From the NCBI GenBank assembly GCA_027627225.1, contig CM051036.1, forward strand, positions 38,890,426 to 38,954,425: a DNA stretch of 64,000 bases. The letters run 5' to 3'. The stretch's first letter is position 1. Each line of letters starts with the position of its first letter. The notes under the pieces are model-generated. The model was given only the letters and a program-made list of their open reading frames with translations. It was not told the origin of the DNA and did no database searches. This document shows, piece after piece, positions 44,441 through 55,730 of the stretch. The translations under genes were made by a program, and so were the position numbers. Source of the stretch: Congeria kusceri (taxonomy: Eukaryota > Mollusca > Bivalvia > Myida > Dreissenidae).

Positions 44441-45330
44441 ACAAGAGCACCGCCTACGGGTGCTGGACACTCGACTTTCTTGAATTTGATAGTAGTCTGG
44501 CATTATTTTTTAATAGAATGCATTCATCACTTTGATGAAGCGTCTTAAATTTCAAGTAAATAACTCTCATAAATATTGAGGAATTTGACCTAAAGCTAAA
44601 ATTCTAAGTTGAAAAAAGGGCAAAAACTCCACTGAAATCCTTGATATAGTTACCTCATCTTGTCTACAGAATGGGTTTATAACTGTAATCAAGTGTTTTG
44701 AGTTTCAAGTCAATACCTATTAAAGTTATTGTGCAATTTGAACTAAAGTGGAATTCTAAGTTCAAAAAAGGGCAATTACTCAAACGAAATCATAGATAGA
44801 TTTACCTCCTCTTATCTACTGAATAAATTCATAACTGTGATCAAGTACTTTTAGTTTTAAGTCAAAGCCTCAAACAGCTATTGAGAAATTTCACCTAAAG
44901 TGAAAATTGTGTTGAAAAAAGGGTAATTACTCCAACAAAATCCTTGAAAGAGTTACATCCTCATGTCTGCAGAATGCGGGCAGCACCATAAACGAGTATC
45001 TTGAGTTTTAATTTAATGTCTTGATAGTTATTAAGAAATGTTATATTTAAAAAAAATAAGTCAAAATACCAAGTTGTAAATCCAAACAAGGGCAAATAAC
45101 TATGGAAATACAAATCACAGGATTACCTGCCTTGTTATAATGAATTACCCTTTTGATAGTATTGAAAGTTTCAAATGGATACCTTTGATAGTTTTTGAGA
45201 AATGGACTCTGACAAAAAACTTAACCAAAATACTTCACTAACACAGATGCTGATGAAGATGCTGATGCAGACGCAAAGCGACGACAATAACTCAACTTTT
45301 TTTCTTTGAAAATTCAAGCTAACTATATGA
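44441..45330. mobile_element. Tandem-core element E
   Basis: Opens ACAAGAGCACCGCCTACGGG with hairpin AGCACC/GGTGCT (44446-44464). About five diverged ~155-bp units follow, with AAGTTGAAAAAAGGGCAA, TTACCTCATCTTGTCTACAG and TTGAGTTTCAAGTCAATACC as landmarks. It ends near GATGCTGATGCAGACGCAA-AGCGACGACAATAACTC. The right limit is approximate. Confidence 0.7.
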
Positions 45331-45408
45331 AGCAGTGGCACCAAGTAAAATACTTGTTTTGCTCGAGCTGCACTTTATGGACACAGATTTTAAGTAACTA
45401 CAACTGCG

Positions 45409-45455
45409 AACATCATACCATAACATCATACCATAACATCATACCATACCACCTA
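45409..45455. repeat. 13-bp tandem repeat
   Basis: ATCATACCATAAC occurs three times in tandem. Confidence 0.9.
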
Positions 45456-45555
45456 CAGACATGAATTTAGTAAAAACAACTGTAATTGCAGTTTTGAAGA
45501 AGAAATTAAAAGAAATACTAAACTGTATAAAGCACCTTTTGCCATGCATGTTAAG
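45456..45555. other. Short AT-rich spacer
   Basis: Nothing recognised. Confidence 0.4.
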
Positions 45556-45557
45556 TA

Positions 45558-45985
45558 TTTAATAATCATCAATAACCAAAGGGAACCAACATATTTTACA
45601 GCAACGTGGAACCAGTTCTTATAACTTTGCTTCGATTACTGCAATTAAATATTCTTAGTTCTGTCGCAAATAATTCACATAAAGACAGTTCATTTATATC
45701 TTTGTAATTATGCCCTGATCAATACATAAATGCCGCTAATTAGTCGCTGTGCATGCAACATCACACCTAATCAATGGAGGCCAACTAAATGCTCCAGTAA
45801 AATGCAGGGAATCGAAGCGATCTATCATTTTATTAGCCAATGTTATCAACTGCTGTGATTTTTACATGTATATTGGATAATTTTCCAGTGACATTTACTT
45901 TTGTCTACTAAGTGATCAATGGAAAATTCTTTCTCTTTGCCAATCAAGCCACAACAACCTTCCAATGTTTAAGTGATGAAAAAAC
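45558..45985. other. Complex unique block, candidate conserved non-coding element
   Basis: Repeat-free, mixed composition, with CCGCTAATTAGTCGC, CACACCTAATCAATGG, GATCTATCATTTTATTAGCC and AGTGATCAATGG. No coding frame. Confidence 0.35.
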
Positions 45986-46540
45986 AAAATCACCCAAACT
46001 CTGCTAGTTTTTTTTTTACTTATCTTAATTAAATTGCAGACTTAAAGTGTAGACATCACAACAAAAGGCAACAAAATTAAAACAGACACAGAACTTTCTT
46101 CACATTTAACAAATTACATTAAGATCCTATATATATTCACACATGGAAATGTGTTTTTTTTTTCTCTTCAGGTACCACAGACACTTAAAAACTCTTATTA
46201 ATTCTTGTGTTATCTTTTTATAGATGCTTCCACACTCCTGTTATCATGTTATATGTTCTGGCAGGGAATACTTGGGGTACATGCCTCCATCAAGTTTTTC
46301 AGGGCCTATCATTGCACATAATCTCTCACCTCCGATAGACACCATGGCAATAACCTGCTAAGTACATGGTGCATTTAGTTATAAAATCTCAAGAATTCTC
46401 AAGTCAGAACACACAGAAAGACATTTACTTTTATTTATTATAGATTCAGGTATAAGAAAAGTGAACATTTTGCATTGATATAAATCTGATGTATATTGTA
46501 AATACAGCAATGTTCTGTCACCTGAGATGTTTTATCACTA
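45986..46540. other. No feature seen
   Basis: AT-rich unique sequence. Confidence 0.4.
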
Positions 46541-46542
46541 AC

Positions 46543-47336
46543 AGACTTGAAGCCTGAAGCAGTCTACAATAATAGACATGAAGTCTGAAGCAGCCTACAA
46601 TAATGGGGATGAACCCTGAAGTAGTCTACAATAATGGATATGAAGCCTGAAGTAGTCTACAATAATGGATATTTAGCCTGAAGTTGTATACAATAATGGA
46701 CATGAAGCCTGAAGTTGTATACAATAATGGACATGAAGCCTGAAGTTGTATACAATAATGGACATGAAGCCTGAAGTTGTATACAATAATGGACATGAAG
46801 CCTGGACTAGTCTACAATAATGGATATGAAACCTGAAGTAGTCTACAATAATGGACATGAAGCCTGGACTAGTCTACAATAGTGGACATGAAGCCTGAAG
46901 TTGTCTAAAATAATGACCACGAAGCCTGAAGTAGTCTACAATAATGGACATGAAGTCTGAAGCAGTCTACAATAATGAACATGAAGCCTGAAGTAGTCTA
47001 CAATAATGGACATGAAGCTTGGACTAGTCTACAATAATGGACATGAAGCTTGAAGTAGTCTACAATAACGGACATGAAGCCTGGACTATTCTACAATAAT
47101 GAACATGAAGCCTGAAGTATTCTACAATAATGAACAGAAAGCCTGAAGCAGTCTACAATAATTACATTAAGCCTGAAGCAGTCTACAATAATTACATGAA
47201 GCCTGAAGCAGTCTACATTAATGAACATGAAGCCAGGACTAGTCTACAATCATGGACATGAAGCCTTAAGTAGTCTACAATAATGGACATGAAGCCTGGA
47301 CTGGTCTACAATAGTGAACATGAAGCCTGAAGTGTA
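46543..47336. repeat. 31-bp satellite (~25 units)
   Basis: Unit AATAATGGACATGAAGCCTG + AAGTAGTCTAC, with sub-variants: GTTGTATAC units are contiguous at ~46680-46790, and GGACTAGTCTAC units are interspersed. Minus-strand frames are repeat artefacts. Confidence 0.95.
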
Positions 47337-47858
47337 CAAGGGAAAAGTTTTGTCTACTTAAAACTACTAATGGACAAATTGAACAGGAAGTTTCTGTTTC
47401 TATTTTTTATTACAAAAAAATAGAATGCAAAAAATGCATGAAAGCCAGAATTTTTTTATTTTGCTGAGTGTTATAATATACGGCCAAAAAAAAAGTTGTT
47501 TGTTTTTCTGCTTTCTGCTAACATCTTGGAAAAAAGTATGGTAGGTAAGTAGGCAAAACTTTATTTTTTTCGTTAACTTTTTTTTCCTTCGTGACCCAAC
47601 AAGCACAGATCTACATCTGCTTTAACAACATTTTTAGCAATTGGTTGTAACTTAATTTTTATAACTTATTAAAACTAATAATAAAACAAACCCACACTGT
47701 ATATTTAATAGGCAGTTTATGTAAAACAATTTGAAAACCAATGCCAAAGTTTCCAAGTTCACAATTTTCACTTCTGACATGAGTTCCTATTTTCTTTTCC
47801 CATTGCGCATTGTTCTTGTTTTTTTCCCAATTTAAACACACAGTGACACTATACAAGC
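47337..47858. other. AT-rich, weak relative of the GTTTGTTT TIR family
   Basis: 47482-47600 (GGCCAAAAAAAAAGTTGTTT ... ATGGTAGGTAAGTAGGC) loosely resembles the ends of the 15.3-kb TIR element; otherwise nothing. Confidence 0.35.
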
Positions 47859-49580
47859 AAGAGATGTTTGTAAAACATGTATGCCCCCCGACTTGCAGCC
47901 AAGTTGTGAATATGTGCAATTGTTAAGATTTTTTTTTAATATGCAATTCCAAGCGAGGTCTCGATATATGGTATCTATGTATGAAGTTTCATTAAAATAT
48001 CTCGATGCATTCTCAAGTTATTGAGCGGAAACCGTTTTTCTATTTTTAGTAATGGTGACCTTGACCTTGAAACCCACCCACCCCATATGAAATTCCAAGA
48101 GAGGTCTCAATATTACGTATCTATGTATGAAGTTTCATTAAAATATCTTGGTGCGTTCTCAATTATTGAGCGGAAACCGTTTTTCTATTTTTAGCAATGG
48201 TGACCTTGACCCCACCCAACCCATATGCAATTCCAAGGGAGGTCTCGATATAAGGTATCTATGCATGAAGTTTCATTAAAATATCTCAATGCTTGTCAAG
48301 TTATTGAGCCAAAGCGTTTTTCTATTTGTAGTAATGGTGACCTTGACCCCACCCACCACATATGCAATCCCAAGAGAGGTCTTAATATAAGATATCTATG
48401 TATGAAGTTTCATTAAAATATCTTGATGCATTCTCAAGTCATTAAACGGAAACTATTTTCTATTTTTAGTAACTGTCACATTGACCTTGACCACACCCAC
48501 CCCATATGCAATCTCCAGCAAGGCTTCGATATAAGGTATAGATGTATGAAGTTTCATTAAAATATTTTGATGCGTTCTCAAGTTACTGAGCAGAAACCGT
48601 TTTTCTATTTTTATTTATGGTGATCTTGATCTTGACCCTACCCAATCCATATGCAATCCCAAGCCAGGTCTCGATATATGGTATCTACGTATAAAGTTTC
48701 TTTCAAATATCTTTATGGATTATAAAGTTATTGAGAAGAAACCGTTTTTCTATTTTTAGTAACTGTGACCTTGACCCACCCAACCCATATGCAATCCCAA
48801 GCGAGGTCTCAATATAAGGTATTTATGTATGAAGTTTCATTACAATATCTCGATGTGTTCTCAAGTTATTGAGCGGAAACCGTTTTTTATATTTTTATTA
48901 ACGGTGACCTTTACCTTGACCCCTCTCACCCTATATGCCATCCCAAGCGAGGTCTCAATATAAGGTATCTATGTATGAAGTTTCATTAAAATATCTCAAT
49001 GCGTTCTCAAGTTATTGAGCAGAGACCGTTTTTCTGTTTTTAGTAACGGTGACCTTGACCACCCCCACCCCATATGCAATCCCAAGCGAGGTCTCAATAT
49101 AAGGTATCTATGTATGAAGTTTCATTACAATATCTCAATGCGTACTCAAGTTATTGAGCGGAAACCGTTTTTCTATTTTTAGTAATGGTGACCTTGACCT
49201 TGACCCCACCCACCCCATATGCAAATTCAAGCGAGGTCTCGATATAAGGTATTATTGTATTAAGTTTCATTAAATATCTCTATGCGTTCTCAAGTTATTG
49301 AACATAAACCGTTTTTCTATTTTTAGCAACGGTGACCTTGACCTTTGACCTGTTGACCTCAAAATGTACAGGCGTCTTCCTTTCCTCCCAAGTAACCAGC
49401 ATACCAACTTTCATGATCGTAGGTCAAAGCGTTCTCTAGATATCATGCGGAAACCAAATGGTCTACGGACAGACCGACCATCCGACCGACCGACCGACCG
49501 ACCGACCGACATACCGACCGACCGACCGATGGACAGGTGCAAAGCAAGATACCCCCACTTCTTCGAAGGGGGGCATAATT
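47859..49580. mobile_element. Tandem-core element F with nuclear-receptor-type half-sites
   Basis: Starts CAAGAGATGTTTGTAAAACA (hairpin 47864-47878) and TATGCCCCCCG, and ends with hairpin CCCCC...GGGGG and GCATAATTA. The core is about eleven units of ~115-145 bp with GAGGTCTCGATATAAGGTAT, GAAGTTTCATTAAAATATCT and GAGCGGAAACCGTTTTTCTA. Most units end in GGTGACCTTGACC. A (GACC)n-type run (49480-49530) precedes the 3' hairpin. Tandem core, microsatellite and terminal hairpin match descriptions of Helitron-like HINE/pearl elements (inference). Confidence 0.8.
48056..49341 (-). promoter_or_regulatory. Eight exact TGACCTTGA (TCAAGGTCA) sites
   Basis: TGACCTTGA at 48056, 48201, 48338, 48482, 48776, 49050, 49189 and 49333. 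The reverse, TCAAGGTCA, is the classical extended half-site bound by ERR and NR5A (SF-1) receptors. The spacing follows the transposon's repeat unit. Binding is untested. Confidence 0.5.
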
Positions 49581-49696
49581 AGTAGTTCTTCTGTAGTGAG
49601 ATTTCAACACTTGCACCAGGGAAGCCACAATGGCCACAAACATCCTTCCTTTAAAGCTGAATTAAATGTGCAGGTATAAAAACATGTTTAAATAGG

Positions 49697-50026
49697 GTTT
49701 TCACAATTTTTGCAGGCGGTTCCGTGGTCTAGTGGCAACGCACTGGCTTCACGATCCAGGGGTCGCAGGTTCGATCCCCCGCCACACCCTAACCTTCTAA
49801 CTCGTTTTTCGCATGATACGTTAAACCGAGGTGCAGTGTACTAGGTACTTCACACCAGGCACTAAAAGACCCAGGGACGCCTCTGGAACAAGGCGTCTTC
49901 TGTATCTGGCACCATTCCCCGTAACAAAACTAACAAGTCTTCTGGGGGCGATGGCCATACGGAACAGAATTCCTGTGCACTCAATAAAAATGTACTACAC
50001 ACACACACACACACGTTTTCACAATT
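49697..50026 (+). mobile_element. tRNA-derived SINE (family 2) with perfect 12-bp target duplication
   Basis: GTTTTCACAATT occurs at 49697-49708 and again at 50015-50026, bracketing the element. The head GCGGTTCCGTGGTCTAGTGG has the A-box, and GCAGGTTCGATCCCC the B-box. The body runs through CACTAAAAGACCCAGGGACG and GTCTTCTGGGGGCGATGG to TCAATAAAAATGTACTACAC and an (AC)n tail. Best-preserved copy in the window. Confidence 0.93.
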
Positions 50027-50432
50027 GGATCCTGGTCACAACACATCTTGGAGATAAGTACACAGGTTCTGCATCAATAGACGTTTTTTAGCCATTTATT
50101 ATTCGTAAGCACCTGCACACATTTAAACTTTATCAAGGCATAGACACTCGTTATTGTTAAATGTGCGCCCAAATTATCAATTACTGTCAGTAGTTAGGAG
50201 GAAAGCTCGGATGAACTTTACAAAATGCAATTTATTTACTAAAGCAAACCATGGCACAGTTGTAACAAAGGGCGACAACTATTGTATACAAAGGGTTAAA
50301 CAACACCAATACTATTGGCGTTGCTGCCTAGACTGGTTCAGCGGTTGTAATAGAATATTAAAATAACATGTCTGGAGGCTGGATCCCAGTCTAGTTACTG
50401 CCTTCAAAATGAAAGGTTCAATATTATTCGAA
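50027..50432. other. No feature seen
   Basis: Unique sequence; short frames unsupported. Confidence 0.4.
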
Positions 50433-50578
50433 AACAAGATTCTGTGTTTGATAAACACACATGCCCCCAGTTGGTGCTGGATAGCCCATTTCTTAGTCCA
50501 AATTAGGTTCAGGTCAAGGTCAAAAAGAGGTTGGGTGATATGGGTGGATTGGGAACGGTCATAAGTAACAACTGTGTA

Positions 50579-52416
50579 TGTAACGATAGAACCTATAGTT
50601 TTGTAAATATAGTGATTATGCAGGGCCTCATTTGTATGTAATTTTCTATAACGAAGATATGTAAGTTTTGTCATGAACTGTGTTTATGTTAAAAACGTAC
50701 GATCGTTATAAGATATTATTACTTATTGTGATAAAATATAAGATTTGAAACTTATTTCATTTCTTTTCGTTCAGAAATAATAAAGTTAGTATTGTGTTAT
50801 TTTGGAAATTGTTGTAAAGGTAAATACTTTTTAGCTGATGGGCCTCTTATTGTACATCTATATTCGATCGGATGATAGGTAAATGTAAAGCTTTCATTGG
50901 ATAATTTACATTGTGCTCAGTTTTTCTACCCGTGGTAAGCATGTATTACGCTGTGACGCAAACTTGTGTCGCATTGCGCATTGCGGACTGTATAGATTAT
51001 ATATATACATGTATGTATAGACATCAAGACATTGGAGATGGGACGAGTAATAGAGGACAGTGCATTCACTGGGACTGTTGATTTGTTTAAACAGCATTAG
51101 GGTAAGTGACTTTATTATGAATGTAAATGTTTGATATTCTGTCAAGCAAGTTTTATAAATTGAAATTAAATTGTTGCTTGATTGTTTTAGTTGACTGTTT
51201 ATGAGTAAGACAAATTTAAACATTTTCAGTTTAAATTTTTGTTTTAAATAAACTTGCAGTTTTGTGACTGAAATTAATGTTGCAAGAAATTGAAATTTCT
51301 TTTAGTAATCTTTTATGGGCGGAACTGTATAGCCTTTTAGTTATATTTGTCAATCGTTTGTACACTTGCCATGTGTGTTGGATTGTTTATGTGTAATATT
51401 TGTTAATTTACAGCTGTGTCTTTACAAGTGTAATAAATTAAAATTAATACGTATGTACAGCTTTATATATTGTGTCGGAATATTAAATTGATGTTTACTT
51501 GTGTAATAAGTAGTAATGAAGTATGTGTATTAATTATATTGATCCAGGCAGATAGTAATAATATAACGGTACGGTATCACTAAGTGTGTATCACCAAGTG
51601 TTGTATAAATGTATGCTTTAAATTGCCTTTATATATTGTATTATAGCCTCAGAGGGCATTGTAGTTTATATGTTATCACTTTATACGACAGCCTTTTATG
51701 GCCACGTATTAAATAAATGGTACATGTACATTGTATATTTTAGCCGTTCCTAATTAAAGATACGTATACAGTACAGACTACAGGTAGAGAACGCACATAT
51801 AGCGTTACGCCAATGCTACTTGAGCATCGTTACAGATTGTACAGGGCGTCATACTTGTTGACATAGTCTACGTCATCTTGTAATTGTGATCGGGCACAAG
51901 GAGCCGTTTAGCACCGGTATACGGCCGGTCAAGTGATTCTACGCTGAATCTACACTTTTGGGCTATGTTCAGCTCAGCTTGATACTACACTTCCGGGCTA
52001 TGTTCAGCTCGGCTTGATACTACACTTTCGGGCTATGTTCAGCTCGGTTTGATGCTACACTTCCGGGCGTCATTCAGCTCGGATTACTACTTTGCTGGAT
52101 CAACTTAATTCCGGGCATACGGTTTGGGATATTACAGTCACTGATGGCTGGACATCTGGTCCGGGTCGTGACCACTACTTCTACTAATCCACAACAACAT
52201 AATTATACAGATCAACGTTGGAGACATCGGACTGTTGATAAGTGGCCACTAATACTAATACAATAATATTTTATTTGTAATTATTCATGTAATTATTCAT
52301 ATGTCATTGTATATAAGTTGTAAATAAAATTTTGTTAATAGTATTCTTGTTTGTATATTGGTTCTTAAGGAGTTATCATCCTTGATTTTCATCACTCGTC
52401 CTCCATGAACGTTACA
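50579..52416. mobile_element. 1838-bp solo-LTR-like insertion with 5-bp duplication
   Basis: Begins TGTAACGATAGAACC and ends TGAACGTTACA, i.e. TG...CA termini within an inverted TGTAACG/CGTTACA, as in LTRs. GTGTA flanks it at 50574-50578 and 52417-52421, and element D continues across the break. Inside are a TATATATA stretch near 50999, AATAAA words near 51712 and 52325, and four ~38-bp repeats (GGGCTATGTTCAGCTCGG, 51960-52080). No gag or pol frame is present and the start is not repeated internally, so a solo LTR is the simplest reading. Confidence 0.78.
51950..52095. repeat. ~38-bp tandem repeat inside the LTR-like element
   Basis: Four units of TACACTTYYGGGCTATGTTC + AGCTCGGCTTGA with minor changes; the last is diverged. 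Confidence 0.9.
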
Positions 52417-52740
52417 GTGTAAATATCCAAGTGTTGTAGTAAGTGGTGTTGGAGCTAGAAGAAATGGTAAAATCTAGTTAACCAAGAAATGGCACTTTTG
52501 AATTATTATCAGTCCAAATTAGGTCAAGGTCAAAGTGAGGTTGGGTGATATGGGTGGATAGGTAATGGTCATAAGCAACAACTGTGTAAGTATCGAAGTG
52601 TTGTAGTAAGTGGTGTCGGTGCTAGACGAAACGGTAAAATCTACTTAACCACAGAGGGATGGAAGGATGGACAGGACAATCACTATATGCCTCCTGCATC
52701 AAGATGCTGGAGGCATAAAAACGCAAATATTTAAAAGTAA

Positions 52741-52842
52741 AACTTCCAAACGGCAAAAAACAGTTTATGGTCGGGGGCAAAAAAACATGGTCGGTCGGGT
52801 TAGTGGAAACAAGCAACTTTTTTGTTTGTTTCACGCTTAAGC
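52741..52842. mobile_element. Orphan end of the GTTTGTTTC TIR family
   Basis: GGTCGGGGGCAAAAAAACAT, GGTCGGTCGGGTTAGTGGAA and TTTTTTGTTTGTTTCACGC parallel the right terminus of the 15.3-16.6 kb element. No partner end is seen nearby. Confidence 0.5.
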
Positions 52843-52849
52843 CAATCAT

Positions 52850-53475
52850 GATGAAGGAATGTAGAATTTTTATGTTGATAAAAAATTCTAGCTTCAGGTC
52901 TAAAAGAAAATGCTGTTTAGAGATTTTTCTATTTCTAGCTATAAAGGCTATCTTGTGCAGTGAAGTGGAACCTGCTGCGCAGTTGAACCATCCAAGGAAC
53001 ATTTGCATAAAGTTTCATCAAGATTGACCAAGAACTTTTGAGAATATGACAGGAATACGAAACATCAATGCAAAATTCTATTTTTAACTTTGAAAGCAGC
53101 CATTTTGTGCAGCGAACCAGAATCATTTGAATAAGTTTGGTACAGGACCACCAAATGAACATTTGTGGGACATTATTTGAAAATCAAGCCAAAGGTTTAG
53201 AAGTAAATGGTGTTTAGACATTTTTCCTATTTATAGACCTGGTGGCCATCTTGTGCAGTGAAGCGGAACCATCTGCGTCGGTTTAGTAGAGGACCTTCCA
53301 AGAAGCATGTGTGTAAAGTGTCATCAAGATTGACCAAGAACTTTTGAAAATATGACAGAAACACAAAACTGTTACGTAAATTGTTAACAACATCCGACCA
53401 CCCGTTCAATTGTCCCGCCCGCCCGGTTTTGCCAATCTATAAACCGATATTTTTCATTGAAAACTCTGGCTTAAC
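52850..53475. mobile_element. Tandem-core element C, short diverged copy
   Basis: About four ~150-bp units with ATCTTGTGCAGTGAAG, TTTCATCAAGATTGACCAAG and AATATGACAGGAATACGAAA, as in the 18.4-kb array. It ends with the same C-rich tail (CCCGCCCGCCCGG) and a decayed terminal arm (TATTTTTCATTGAAAACTC). Minus-strand frames here are array shadows. Confidence 0.75.
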
Positions 53476-54700
53476 AAAAAAATGTTCTGAAGCCATCAGC
53501 ACAGCATCAGCAATAAAACATCCACATATTTGGAAGTTAACCATCAATTAAATCAAAATTAGTAGAAGGGAGGCTTTATTTAATGTAGTCTAAAACCGTG
53601 GTGCTTTCGGCTCAAGGACGCTTGCTTAATTACTCAATACAGCCACATGGAAAAGCCTCTTAATGACAAAAAGCCATTAGTTGATTCATTATTTATGTAA
53701 TCTAGACCCCACAATGCTTTTTAGGCAACGAGAAATATGGTAAAATATTAACATTGTATTGTCTTTGGACACTAGTCATTCATAAAAGAGGCCCTAAAGT
53801 GGAAACCGAATAATTACAAGTGCAACAATAATTGGAAACACTTGTTGTTTTAATCACTTTTGAGCCTTCCATTGTCTCCTGCTAAGCTATTTATCTTAAC
53901 TTTGAGATTATTTATGTATACCAATATCCTAATGTTTTTGGCACCAATAATTGTCCAAGGCATGTCCATTTGCTCGATGAAAGTGTATGAAATGTGAACA
54001 CTAATATAAGTTGTCAGCCTAAGCCATGTGGATTATAATTTTGTACAAACCTCTAATCATGTATTATATTTACAATATTCAACAAATAAAAATAAAATAA
54101 TGTCGAGTGGAATTTATAATAAATAAATGTAAGTAAACAGTATTAAGTATATATTTTTGTTATACCAGAAAATCTTTCAGAGACCATAATAAACTATTGT
54201 TGAATCAGGACTATTAAATAAATTGCAATGTGTTATTATATAATAAAAACAAACAATCTTTGATTTCCTATTATTATTTTTCAAATACAGTACATTATTA
54301 TTGTGCGTAATTTACAGCCATCACTCTCATTTCTTATTCTATACTATAACTGGTTTGTATAACTTCACAGAGTAACTCTCAATGGCATTCTTCCATTTCT
54401 TCACTTTTAAAGAGCAGCATTAAGAAAGCAGCATTCCCCTGGTTTAATTCGTCGACCATGTTCGGCCACATTTGGGAGACGGGCAAACAATACAAAGCAA
54501 CAATTACGCCTAAATCCAATTAACTTGCCCATAACACCAATCTAAACTTGGATAAAGAAACACATAAACTATCGTTATTGATTTGCGAATTCTTAATTAA
54601 AACTCTAATCAACATTGTGACAGGCTATGGTATTGGGGGTAATTGTCCAGTCAAACTTTAGAAATGATCCTCAGCGGGGGAAAAACAAAATAATTGCTAG
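53476..54700. other. Largest complex unique block, candidate conserved non-coding region
   Basis: Two sub-blocks, 53580-54015 and 54420-54700, are repeat-free and of mixed composition. They contain CTTGCTTAATTACTCAATAC, CCGAATAATTACAAGTG, AACAATAATTGG, CCAATTAACTTGCCC, GTTATTGATTTGCG and GGGGGTAATTGTCC. The AT-rich linker between them shows nothing. No coding frame. Confidence 0.35.
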
Positions 54701-54927
54701 AGAGCTCGACCACATTTTTTTTTTTTTTGCAGTTAAGTAAACTGTCATGATACTTTTATTTTTTAAAGATTTACTGGTCATGATTTTGTCTATTCTAAGA
54801 TATCAGCCCATGAAGCGGCTATTGTCCATCCTGGAAAATTCAGGAAGGGGCAAATTTCTGCCTATGCATTTTTTAGGAAGAGGATAATGCCCAAGGGGCT
54901 AATGTTAGTTTACTGTTTTTGTCATCA
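54701..54927. other. T run and unique spacer
   Basis: A ~13-nt T run near 54717; otherwise unique, moderately complex sequence. Confidence 0.4.
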
Positions 54928-55085
54928 GCACGTGCGTAAAGTGTTGTCCCGGATTAGCCTGCTCAGTCCGCACAGGCTAATCCAGGATGCCACTTTCCGC
55001 TGTTATGCGCAGACTGCACAGGCTAACCTGGGACGACACTTAACGCACACGCATTAAGCCTGGTTGTCCCACGACACGCCACATA
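54928..55085. mobile_element. Dispersed inverted-repeat element, copy 8, left end lost
   Basis: Starts inside the left arm (CACGTGCGTAAAGTGTTGTC) and has a near-intact first hairpin. The second arm runs to GGTTGTCCCACGACACGCCA. The terminal GTCGTGGGAAAAC of the left arm and most of the centre are missing. Confidence 0.85.
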
Positions 55086-55526
55086 TAGATAATACAGAAC
55101 AATGATTTCATAATAAGATAAAATTCCTACCACCACAATTTTTAAAACATACAGCTAAGACAGGCGAAGATCATCATACATTATACCCAAGATTCGAATT
55201 GGTAATAGGTTTTCCTGAATGTACATATCCAAAAGCAACCCTAGCCTGGACTGGATACTTTATAAGATGAGAATTCGGCACCCCTGGGTATTGTGCAGGC
55301 ATAACCGATAATTGAATGATGAGTAGAAATAATTACAGCGACCAAAACTATCCACTGCCTTTCCCAAATTATGGACTAAACCATTTGTTGCCTTAATCAT
55401 GCAAGCGGCATCTACAGCAAAAAAAATGTCTTTTCTTCTTCAGCAATTCAGTAAAATACAGAATCAGTATTGCTGGTATATTCTATAATGGTAGTTTTGA
55501 AAAGATTCCGAATAAAAAGATATAAT
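55086..55526. other. No feature seen
   Basis: Unique AT-rich spacer. Confidence 0.4.
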
Positions 55527-55730
55527 AGGCATGTCGTGGGAATACCGGGCTAAATGCATGTGCGTAAAGTGTCGTCGACAGCACTTTCCGCTTTTATGGT
55601 ATTTTCTGTTTCAAAGAAGTCTCTTCTAAACATAAATCCACTGTTGGCGGAAAGTGCTGTCCTGGATTAGCCTGTGCCAACACTTTACGCACATGCATTA
55701 AGCCCAGTTTTCCCACGACACGCCTCATAT
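55527..55730. mobile_element. Dispersed inverted-repeat element, copy 9, both hairpins deleted
   Basis: Left end GGCATGTCGTGGGAATACCG, right end TTTTCCCACGACACGCCTCA. The arms jump from GTGTCGTC to GACAGCACTTTCCGC and from TTAGCCTGTGC to CAACACTTTACGC, so both internal hairpins have been excised while the centre (GAAGTCTCTTCTAAACATAA) is kept. Confidence 0.87.

Larger units (their letters stand above)
50433..52720. mobile_element. Tandem-core element D, second copy, split by an insertion
   Basis: Left part 50433-50578 starts with ACAAGATTCTGTGTTTGATA and ATGCCCCCAGTTGGTGCTGG; right part 52417-52720 ends GCATCAAGATGCTGGAGGCA. Joined, the parts align with the intact copy at 28.8 kb. The core carries GGTCAAGGTCAAA words. 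The interruption is the LTR-like element at 50579-52416. Confidence 0.8.

Noticed and set aside
49709..49790. Functional tRNA gene
   Set aside because: Although A and B boxes are good, the segment is the head of a ~305-bp SINE with target duplications and related copies elsewhere.
50579..52416. Complete short LTR retrotransposon with two LTRs
   Set aside because: The 5' terminal sequence does not recur inside; an internal CGTTACA at ~51830 is not preceded or followed by a second LTR start.
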